In this document: piece by piece, positions 1 through 4,775 of the stretch
How positions within the stretch are numbered: the first letter of the stretch is position 1
How the letters are laid out: each line of letters begins with the position of its first letter
Assembly: GCA_041288195.1 (NCBI GenBank)
Contig: JBGGME010000235.1
Coordinates: 1 to 5,117 of the forward strand
Source of the DNA: AWTP1-13 sp041288195
GTDB lineage: Bacteria > Pseudomonadota > Alphaproteobacteria > Rhizobiales > Hyphomicrobiaceae
Direction: 5' to 3'
Length of the DNA stretch: 5,117 nt
The notes under the pieces: model-generated
The model's database searches: none
What the model saw: only the letters and a program-made list of their open reading frames with translations
What the model was told of the DNA's origin: nothing
Made by a program: the position numbers and the translations under genes

Positions 1-371
1 GAGATCGCCGCATAGATCAGGCGGGGATTGCGCTGGCTCAGCGTGGCGTATCCGAGACCGAGCTTGTCCATCACGCCCGGCCGCATGTTCTCGATCAGGA
101 TATCGGCGCCGTCGACCAGCTCGAGCAGCCTCGCCTTGCCCTCCGCGCTCTTGAGGTCCAGCGCCACCGATCGCTTGTTGCGGTTCCACACCATGAAGGG
201 CGCGCTCTCGCCCTCGATGAAGGGCGGCATCCGGCGCGCATCGTCGCCGCCGTCCGGCCGCTCGATCTTGAGCACGTCCGCGCCGTGGTCCGCGAGCATC
301 ATCGCCGCATAGGGACCGGACAGGTGGCTCGTCAGGTCAACGACCACCAATCCGTCAAGAGCGCCTGCCAT
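1..371 (-). CDS. CaiB/BaiF family (class III) CoA-transferase, N-terminal part
   Basis: Family members move coenzyme A between carboxylic acids through an aspartyl-CoA anhydride in the cytoplasm. The 123 complete residues visible match the family N-terminus: GPYAAMMLADHGADVLKIERP (starting at residue 19), then NRNKRSVALDLKS (63-75) and ADILIENMRPGVMDKLGLGY (89-108). The catalytic Asp, normally near residue 165-175, lies beyond the window edge, so activity cannot be confirmed; full-length members have about 400 residues. The ATG at 371 is preceded by GGAGGGG four to five bases upstream, a strong ribosome site that fixes the start. It begins 20 bases after the stop of the SDR gene on the same strand, so the two are probably co-transcribed. 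The acid substrate cannot be told from this part. Alternatives within the family include formyl-CoA, carnitine, succinate or racemase-type (AMACR) members. Confidence 0.93.
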   Translation of the reverse strand, partial: MAGALDGLVVVDLTSHLSGPYAAMMLADHGADVLKIERPDGGDDARRMPPFIEGESAPFMVWNRNKRSVALDLKSAEGKARLLELVDGADILIENMRPGVMDKLGLGYATLSQRNPRLIYAAI

Positions 372-391
372 TTCCCCTCCGAAGCTGCCGG

Positions 392-1174
392 CTAGACCAC
401 CGGGCTCATGCCGCCGTCGATGTTGATGGCGGTGCCGGTGATGTAGGAGCCGGCGTCGGAGGCGAGGAAGAGGGCCATGTTGGCGAACTCCTCCGACGTG
501 CCGACACGGCCCATGGGGATGCGCTTGCCCATCTCGGCGTAGTAGTCGCCGAGCGCGCGGCCCTTGTTCTCGACCGCGTGGCGCTTCTCCCACTGGTTGC
601 TCTCGATGTTGCCGACGAGCAGGGCATTGACGAGCACGTTGTGGGGGGCGCCCTCGCCTGACAGCACCTTGGTGAGCGCCATGCCGGCGGCGCGCGACAC
701 GGAGGTCGGCGCGCTGGTCGCCAGCGGGGCCTTGGCGCCGATGTTGAGCACGTTGATGATGCGGCCCCAGCGGCGCGACTTCATGCCGGGGAAGGCCTGG
801 CGGCATAGCCGGATGGCGGCGAACAGCTTGAGGTCGAGGTCGTGCTGCCACAGCTCGTCGGTGATCTCGAGGAACGGCCCGCGCTGGGAGGTGCCGGCGT
901 TGTTGACGAGCACGTCTATCTGGCCGAGCGCGCTGGAGGCGGACTCGTAGGCCTTGCGGCAGCCGTCCGCGGTGCCGACGTCGGCGGCGACGGTGACGAC
1001 CTTGACGTTGGCGGTGGCGGCGATGTCGGCCTTGGCCTCGTCGAGCGGGCCCTGGTTGCGGGCGACGATGGCGACGTTGGCGCCGGCGTTGGCGAAGTTC
1101 TTGGCGATGGCGCGGCCGATGCCGAGGCTGCCGCCGGTGATGAGCGCATTGCGGCCGTTCATGCGCATCTGCAT
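392..1174 (-). CDS. Short-chain dehydrogenase/reductase (SDR) with altered catalytic residues
   Basis: This 260-residue protein has the usual length of a classical SDR, a family of NAD(P)H-dependent oxidoreductases with a Rossmann fold. Visible motifs are the cofactor loop TGGSLGIG (13-20), the acidic AADV (63-66), NNAG (91-94), GRIINV (137-142) and the C-terminal GTAINIDGG typical of the family. The active site is not canonical. Aligning TSVSR (157-161) on YxxSK puts Thr at the Tyr position and Arg at the Lys position, and the Ser position falls in VLNIG (142-146) with no Ser. I recall related SDRs with a similar PTSVSRAAG stretch, so this may be a divergent subfamily rather than damage; the frame is intact. 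The start at 1174 is preferred over a longer reading from 1342 because AGGGAGAG lies just upstream and TG-motif spacing then fits; the extra 56 residues would be Arg/Cys-rich and unlike any SDR. It is the first gene of a probable operon with the CoA-transferase. Its substrate is unknown. Confidence 0.93.
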   Translation of the reverse strand: MQMRMNGRNALITGGSLGIGRAIAKNFANAGANVAIVARNQGPLDEAKADIAATANVKVVTVAADVGTADGCRKAYESASSALGQIDVLVNNAGTSQRGPFLEITDELWQHDLDLKLFAAIRLCRQAFPGMKSRRWGRIINVLNIGAKAPLATSAPTSVSRAAGMALTKVLSGEGAPHNVLVNALLVGNIESNQWEKRHAVENKGRALGDYYAEMGKRIPMGRVGTSEEFANMALFLASDAGSYITGTAINIDGGMSPVV

Positions 1175-1297
1175 GTCTCTCTCCCTGCAATCGTTGGGGG
1201 CTTTCGTGCCTTCGCCCGTCAGCTTGCGCCAACAGCGTCGGCGTCGGCAACACTTTCCTGCAGCCATATCCCGCGAGCGGCGGCGGCATTGGGCGTA

Positions 1298-1311
1298 TGC
1301 GACAGGTCGCA
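1298..1311. promoter_or_regulatory. Operator-like palindrome, copy 1
   Basis: TGCGAC-AG-GTCGCA is a perfect 6-2-6 inverted repeat in the divergent gap between the SDR operon and the transporter gene. It sits a few bases upstream of TATCAT (1319-1324), a 5-of-6 match to a sigma-70 -10 element on the plus strand, so it would cover the spacer/-35 zone of that promoter. I see no good -35 hexamer at normal spacing. A near-identical copy lies about 84 bases downstream. Binding by a dimeric regulator is inference; no regulator gene is in the window. Confidence 0.5.
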
Positions 1312-1318
1312 ACCTAAC

Positions 1319-1324
1319 TATCAT
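1319..1324 (+). promoter_or_regulatory. Possible -10 element for the MFS transporter gene
   Basis: TATCAT differs from the sigma-70 -10 consensus at one position, and lies in one of the few AT-rich spots of the intergenic region. No convincing -35 hexamer is found 16-18 bases upstream, where the palindrome lies instead. Such a promoter would place the transcript start near 1331 and give a leader of about 50 bases to the first ATG. The call is weak. Confidence 0.25.
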
Positions 1325-1380
1325 CAGCGGCAATGCCGGCATGACAAGGCACCAGGGAGACCCGAGGAGCAGCCCCGCCG

Positions 1381-2658
1381 ATGCGACAGTCGCAAGCTCA
1401 TCCCGCCCTGGAGCCAGGCTCCATGGCGCTCAAGGTGCTGACGCCGTTCGCGCTCGGCTATTTCCTCACCTATCTGCTGCGCGCCGTGAACGCGGTGGTG
1501 GCGCCTGACCTCGTCAGCGAGCTCGGGCTCGACGCGGCCGAGCTCGGGCTGCTGACGGCTGCTTACCTCGGCGCCTTCGCCATCTTCCAGCTGCCGCTCG
1601 GCGTGCTGCTCGACCGCTACGGTCCGCGCCGCGTGCAGGCCGCGCTGGTGGCGGTGGCGGGAGCGGGATGCGTGCTGTTCGCGATCGGCAGCAACGGCCT
1701 GACCCTGACGGTGGCGCGCGCCATGATCGGCATGGGCTTTGCCGGCGGCCTCATGAGCGGGTTCAAGGCCGTCGTGCTGTGGGTGCCGGAGCCGCGCCGG
1801 GCGCTCGCCAACGCCTTCGTGATGTCGTTCGGCGCGCTCGGCCTGCTGACGGCGACGGCTCCCACCGAGCTCGCCGTGCAGGCGATCGGGTGGCGCATGG
1901 TGTTCCTTGCGCTTGCGGCGATCACGTTCGGCGTCGCGCTGATCATCCTCACCGTCGTCCCCGAGCGCGAGAGCGCGCCGTCGACGGAGACGCTCGTCCA
2001 GCAGGTGCGACAGCTGCTCGGCATCTACCGCGACAAGGCGTTCCTGGTGCTCGCCCCGCTGCTGGCAGCGACGGCGGGCACCCACATCGCCATCCAGACG
2101 CTGTGGGCGGGCCCGTGGTTCCGCGATGTGGCAGGCCTCGACCGGATCGGCGTCGCCAACCATCTGTTCGTGACGGGCGCGGCGTTCCTGGTCGGCATCC
2201 TCTCGAGCGGCGCCATCGCCGACTGGTTCGTGCGCCGAGGCGCCAACGAGCTGTCCGTCATGGCGGGCTTCCTGGCGCTGTTCCTGCTGTCCCAGGTCGG
2301 CATCGTGCTCGAGGTGACGTCCTGGAACCTGCTGTTCTGGATCCCGTTCGGCATGAGCGGGCAGGTGGCGGTGCTGGCCTATCCCTGGCTGTCGGCGCGC
2401 TTCGGCGCGGCGCTTTCGGGGCGCGCCAACACGGCCATGAACCTGCTGCTGTTCCTCGCCGCGTTCGCCATCCAGTACGCGATCGGGGCCATCATCGCGC
2501 TCTACCCGACGACGGCGGCGGGCGGATACGACCCCAAGTCCTACCAGGTGGCGTTCGGGCTGTGCCTGGCGCTGGAGATCGCGACCTTCGTGCTGTTCAT
2601 CGCCAACTGGCGGTTGTTTCGGGCACCGCCGCGCGAAGGCGTGGAGATGGCAGGCTGA
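1381..2658 (+). CDS. Major facilitator superfamily (MFS) transporter
   Basis: This is a 425-residue inner-membrane secondary transporter, the usual length for a 12-helix MFS protein. Hydrophobic segments run almost throughout. The family signature DRYGPRR (78-84) sits between helices 2 and 3, and a charged central loop (about 195-220, PERESAPSTETLVQQVRQL) separates the two halves. LSGRANTAMNLLLF (345-358) in the second half recalls a widespread proteobacterial MFS group of unsettled substrate; uptake or export cannot be decided. Two starts are possible. ATG 1381 has GAGGAG 11 bases upstream (rather far) and lies inside a palindrome. ATG 1423 has GGAG nine bases upstream and would give 411 residues beginning MALKVLTPFALGY, closer to where such proteins usually start. 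The longer version is given here. It is divergent from the SDR/CoA-transferase operon, so it may move a substrate or product of that pathway (inference). Confidence 0.93.
   Translation: MRQSQAHPALEPGSMALKVLTPFALGYFLTYLLRAVNAVVAPDLVSELGLDAAELGLLTAAYLGAFAIFQLPLGVLLDRYGPRRVQAALVAVAGAGCVLFAIGSNGLTLTVARAMIGMGFAGGLMSGFKAVVLWVPEPRRALANAFVMSFGALGLLTATAPTELAVQAIGWRMVFLALAAITFGVALIILTVVPERESAPSTETLVQQVRQLLGIYRDKAFLVLAPLLAATAGTHIAIQTLWAGPWFRDVAGLDRIGVANHLFVTGAAFLVGILSSGAIADWFVRRGANELSVMAGFLALFLLSQVGIVLEVTSWNLLFWIPFGMSGQVAVLAYPWLSARFGAALSGRANTAMNLLLFLAAFAIQYAIGAIIALYPTTAAGGYDPKSYQVAFGLCLALEIATFVLFIANWRLFRAPPREGVEMAG
1382..1394. promoter_or_regulatory. Operator-like palindrome, copy 2, overlapping a start codon
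   Basis: TGCGAC-A-GTCGCA is a perfect 6-1-6 inverted repeat. With flanking bases, ATGCGACAGTCGCAA (1381-1395) equals ATGCGACAGGTCGCAA (1297-1312) with one G removed. It overlaps the first possible ATG of the transporter gene at 1381. Centre-to-centre distance to copy 1 is about 84 bases, close to eight turns of B-DNA. This may be a second operator, and it raises the possibility that translation begins at 1423 instead. Confidence 0.45.
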
Positions 2659-2682
2659 GGCTATTCGGATTGGGCGCATGTC

Positions 2683-2724
2683 CCCTCTCCCCGTCGCGCT
2701 TCTTCAGCGCGAACGGGGAGAGGG
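2683..2724. repeat. GC-rich hairpin, left side of the DUF559 gene
   Basis: CCCTCTCCCCGT (2683-2694) pairs with ACGGGGAGAGGG (2713-2724). The stem continues with CGCGCT (2695-2700) against AGCGCG (2706-2711), leaving one bulged A (2712) and a five-base loop TCTTC, so 18 pairs in all. It starts 24 bases after the transporter stop. No T-run follows, so it is not a classic intrinsic terminator, though it could stabilise or end transcripts. Repeats with CCCTCACCC...CCCTCTCCCC are familiar as dispersed intergenic elements in many proteobacterial genomes (general knowledge, not checked here). Confidence 0.8.
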
Positions 2725-2741
2725 TTAGGGTGAGGGGCGGC
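2714..2741 (-). repeat. Inverted repeat arm, left
   Basis: Read on the minus strand this 28-base arm matches 3156-3183 at 25 of 28 positions; the only differences are three adjacent bases, TAA here against CGG in the other copy. It overlaps the right limb of the left hairpin and extends inward toward the DUF559 gene, ending 14 bases before the GTG start. Confidence 0.82.
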
Positions 2742-2755
2742 CGCAAGCCGCAGCC

Positions 2756-3136
2756 GTGATCCGGGCTCGAGACATGCGTCGTGCTCAACCCTGGCGGACC
2801 AACCGCGCGCGCGTGCTGCGCTCCAAATCGAGCTCGGCCGAAGACCGCCTGTGGTCACGCCTGCGCAATCGCAACTTCGCCGGACTGAAGTTCACGCGCC
2901 AGGCCCCCGTCGGACCCTACTTCGTCGACTTCCTCTGTCGCGATCGCAAGATCATCGTCGAGGTCGACGGCGGTACGCACGGCACCGCGGCGGAAATATC
3001 CCACGACGAAAGGCGAGCGACGGAGCTACGCCAGCTCGGATATCGGGTCTTTCGCGCATGCAATATCGACGTCTACGAGAATATCGACGGCGTGCTCGAC
3101 ACTCTGCTGGCTTTCATCGAGAAGAAGTCATCCTGA
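2756..3136 (+). CDS. DUF559 domain protein (Vsr-like, PD-(D/E)XK-type endonuclease fold)
   Basis: This 126-residue protein matches the usual size and pattern of DUF559 proteins, related in fold to the very-short-patch repair endonuclease Vsr. Landmarks are AEDRLWSRLRNRNFAGLKF (28-46), RQAPVGPYFVDF (48-59), IIVEVDGGTH (66-75), DERRATELRQLGYRVFR (84-100) and N-x-D-V (103-106). Asp58, Glu69, Asp71 and His75 are the likely metal or catalytic residues. The family is predicted to cut DNA, but most members have no proven role. The GTG start at 2756 lacks a clear Shine-Dalgarno sequence, as does the alternative ATG at 2774 (120 residues), so the exact start is unsure; family similarity begins only after about residue 15. 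It has no partner methylase, consistent with a stand-alone repeat-linked gene rather than a restriction system. The bracketing repeats are described separately. Confidence 0.88.
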   Translation: MIRARDMRRAQPWRTNRARVLRSKSSSAEDRLWSRLRNRNFAGLKFTRQAPVGPYFVDFLCRDRKIIVEVDGGTHGTAAEISHDERRATELRQLGYRVFRACNIDVYENIDGVLDTLLAFIEKKSS

Positions 3137-3155
3137 GACTTTGGTCCAGCATGCC

Positions 3156-3183
3156 GCCGCCCCTCACCCCGGCCCTCTCCCCG
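3156..3183 (+). repeat. Inverted repeat arm, right
   Basis: This is the partner of the arm at 2714-2741, in opposite orientation, with 25 of 28 bases identical. It starts 19 bases after the DUF559 stop codon and runs into the left limb of the right hairpin. Both arms therefore point their unpaired CCCCTCACCC side toward the gene. Confidence 0.82.
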
Positions 3184-3249
3184 CATGCCCTCGGGCCGAA
3201 TGTGGACAGCGCGAGCAAGTGGGGAGCCCGAGGGCAAGCGGGGAGAGGG
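3173..3249. repeat. Long GC-rich hairpin, right side of the DUF559 gene
   Basis: Positions 3173-3196 pair with 3226-3249 over 24 positions with a single A-A mismatch (3185/3237). The outer 12 bases, CCCTCTCCCCGC, are nearly the same as in the left hairpin; the inner part, TGCCCTCGGGC, is different. The loop is 29 bases. It lies between convergent genes (DUF559 and the cyclase, whose stop is 30 bases away), where it could act as a two-way transcript end, but no T-run is present on either side. Confidence 0.82.
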
Positions 3250-3278
3250 GGAAGGCGCGGCTTGCGGGGACGCGGGAG

Positions 3279-4286
3279 TCAGCGCATCGCGCGGCGGCGC
3301 ATCAGGGAGCGGTCGGAGACCTGGTTGGTGCGCTGCACCGTGAACTTGAGGCACTGCTCGCGGTGGTCGGCGACCGACTTGCCGAGGCTGATCAGCCCGG
3401 ACCTCTCCAGCACGATCTCGTCGCGACGCAGCGCAACCTCGCCCGAGCCCTGCATCTGCACGTAGGTGCCGTTCAGGCTCTGGTCGATGAGCAGAAAGCG
3501 GTCGTGGCGGTACTCGATCCTCGCATGCACGCGCGAGGCGAGCGGGTCGGGCACGACGAACTCGTTCTCGGGTCCGCGCCCCATGTGCAGCACCGGACGA
3601 TCGGGGCCCATCTCGATGGTGACGTCGCCGAAGGCCGCCGTCAGCCGCGTGACGCTGGCCTTGGCCTCGAAGATATCCTTCACCATCGTCAGGTTCTCGT
3701 GGTCCCAGACGATCTCGTAGAGCTCGAGCGGCGCGCTCTTGCCCTTTACCTGGATGCTGCCGATGAAGCGGGCGGCACCTTCCTTCGGCAGCCGGCGCAC
3801 CGTCTGCTTGGCGACCAGGATCTGCCCGGGCTTGGCGTGCGCCACCACGCGCGCGGCCACGTTGACGGTATCGCCGAACACGTCGGCGGCGTGCGCGATG
3901 ACGGGCCCGCTGTGGAAACCGACGCGCACGGTGAGGCCCTTGACCCCGATCTCGTCGGAGGCCGCGGCCTCCCGCACGGAGCGCTGCATGTCGACGGCGG
4001 CCTCCGCCGCCTCGCGCGCGCTCGAGAAGGTGCACATCACCTCATCGCCGATGGTCTTGACGATGGTGCCGAGGTTGCGGGTCGCGCAGCCCGACAGGAT
4101 GGCAAGCGTCTTGGCGATGACCGCCTGAGCGCGAGCGTTGCCGAGCGTCTCGTAAAGCTTGGTACTGCCGCTGATGTCCACGAACAGCACTGTGCGTGGC
4201 AGCCCCGTGCGTTGGACCTGTGAGGACGTCATGGACGGCCGGGACTCCATTTGCTCACTGTCATCCACCTGTCCGCTGGCCGCCAT
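3279..4286 (-). CDS. Class III adenylate/guanylate cyclase domain fused to a C-terminal FHA domain
   Basis: The protein has 335 residues. The cyclase domain (about 30-195) starts with VLFVDISGST, whose Asp37 is the first metal ligand; GDEVMCTF carries the second, Asp81. Lys77 and Asp135 are the purine-selecting residues and fit ATP, while Asn142 and Arg146 in GDTVNVAARV are the transition-state pair, so the enzyme should be active and make cAMP. The FHA domain (about 215-318) shows GR (236-237), SRVH (251-254) and NGT (272-274), the phosphothreonine-binding positions. There are no membrane segments, so it should be cytoplasmic. The first 28 residues are polar and probably disordered. ATG 4286 has no clear ribosome site; ATG 4250 or 4232 are possible alternatives and keep both domains intact. 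It is divergent from a Ser/Thr kinase gene whose phosphorylated products, or the kinase itself, could be the FHA ligand (inference). Confidence 0.95.
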   Translation of the reverse strand: MAASGQVDDSEQMESRPSMTSSQVQRTGLPRTVLFVDISGSTKLYETLGNARAQAVIAKTLAILSGCATRNLGTIVKTIGDEVMCTFSSAREAAEAAVDMQRSVREAAASDEIGVKGLTVRVGFHSGPVIAHAADVFGDTVNVAARVVAHAKPGQILVAKQTVRRLPKEGAARFIGSIQVKGKSAPLELYEIVWDHENLTMVKDIFEAKASVTRLTAAFGDVTIEMGPDRPVLHMGRGPENEFVVPDPLASRVHARIEYRHDRFLLIDQSLNGTYVQMQGSGEVALRRDEIVLERSGLISLGKSVADHREQCLKFTVQRTNQVSDRSLMRRRAMR

Positions 4287-4309
4287 CCTAACCGTATTGG
4301 CCCAGGGAG

Positions 4310-4325
4310 TGACAATGTTATGTCA
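4310..4325. promoter_or_regulatory. TGACA-N6-TGTCA inverted repeat upstream of the cyclase gene
   Basis: The two five-base half-sites have a six-base spacer, the geometry used by CRP/FNR-type dimers, though the half-site sequence is not theirs. It starts 24 bases upstream of the cyclase ATG. On the minus strand the second half provides TTGACA (4326-4321), a perfect -35 hexamer, but no good -10 is found 16-18 bases further on. It could be an operator, a promoter part, or both. Confidence 0.35.
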
Positions 4326-4764
4326 AGAACACGATATACACCCGAGCTGGCAGGCAGCCCGCCGAGCCCGGCGGGCAACCTCAGCCCTCCACGCCAAAAT
4401 ATTGCACTCTCTGTTAACGTGGAAGAGGAGGCGTGTGTGGTGTCGTGCGGCACACCAGGGCCGAGGCGTGCCGGGATATGCCCATGAGCTGCGGGTTGTC
4501 TGCCGGGCAGGGCTTGCGGGCCGCCCCGGTCGGCCTGTGTCGGCGCCGCCGCCCCGCCTGGCGAGCGGTGCGCGATCTTCCCCAGGGGAGGACCAGTTGT
4601 GTTTCCGCAGGAACAGCACCGTGGCCCGCAAGCCGCTACGGTGATCATGAGAAGAAGGCGGTTGTACCGCCGTCCGCCTCGATGTCTCGATTTGCCGTTG
4701 GCAAGGCTGGTGCATCGAGTTCCGCGGATTGAGTTTTTTTGCTACCCTCACTAGGTCCTTGCTC

Positions 4765-4770
4765 GGAGGA
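4765..4770 (+). promoter_or_regulatory. Strong ribosome binding site for the kinase gene
   Basis: GGAGGA lies five bases before GTG 4776 and decides that start; the next in-frame candidates (GTG at 4800, ATG at 4833) have no comparable site, and the ATG would remove residues just before the glycine loop. Confidence 0.7.
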
Positions 4771-4775
4771 GAGCC

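Larger units (their letters stand above)
2683..3249. mobile_element. Candidate repeat-bounded cassette carrying a DUF559 nuclease-domain gene
   Basis: The unit consists of the left hairpin, the inward-facing left arm, a single small gene, the inward-facing right arm and the right hairpin, about 567 bases. The gene fills the space between the arms almost completely: 14 bases before its start and 19 after its stop. This layout recalls miniature elements or REP-like palindromes with a dedicated nuclease/transposase gene (RAYT-type systems), but the protein is not a RAYT. I see no direct target duplication outside the hairpins, and mobility is not shown. The alternative is chance insertion of dispersed intergenic repeats on both sides of an ordinary gene. 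Confidence 0.4.
4287..4775. other. Gap of about 490 bases between divergent genes, no supported gene
   Basis: The region holds the control sequences for both the cyclase and the kinase genes. It contains the TGACA-N6-TGTCA repeat (4310-4325), a perfect 8-bp hairpin GCCCGCCG-AGCC-CGGCGGGC (4357-4376) without a T-run, a TGGTGT/ACACCA inverted repeat (4438-4457), TCCCC-A-GGGGA (4579-4589) and TTGCC-GTT-GGCAA (4692-4704). A frame from GTG 4433 to 4732 (99 residues) has GAGGAGG directly before it but too close to the start codon, and its protein (Cys/Arg/Ser-rich) resembles nothing I know. AT-rich islands at 4400-4420 and 4729-4742 are the likeliest promoter zones. Confidence 0.6.

Noticed and set aside
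28..312. 94-residue plus-strand frame at the left edge
   Set aside because: Antisense to the CoA-transferase N-terminus, which is a clear family match.
1175..1342. 56-residue N-terminal extension of the SDR
   Set aside because: The extra residues are Arg/Cys-rich, cover the divergent control region and palindrome 1, and the start at 1174 has a better ribosome site.
1324..2679. 451-residue open frame on the minus strand opposite the transporter gene
   Set aside because: It is Arg/His/Gln-rich with no recognisable domain and exactly opposes a clear MFS gene; such long antisense frames are common in high-GC DNA.
1668..2759. 363-residue plus-strand frame inside the transporter gene
   Set aside because: Arg/Ala/Pro/Gly-rich frame-shifted copy of the transporter reading, with no domain.
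3141..4223. 360-residue plus-strand frame opposite the cyclase-FHA gene
   Set aside because: The minus strand encodes complete cyclase and FHA motifs here; the plus-strand protein has none.
4357..4376. Perfect 8-bp hairpin as an intrinsic terminator
   Set aside because: No T-run follows on either strand, and no gene ends nearby.
4433..4732. 99-residue frame with GAGGAGG just upstream
   Set aside because: The ribosome-site match is only one or two bases from the GTG, the product is not recognisable, and no codon pattern supports it; kept only as a possibility in the gap description.
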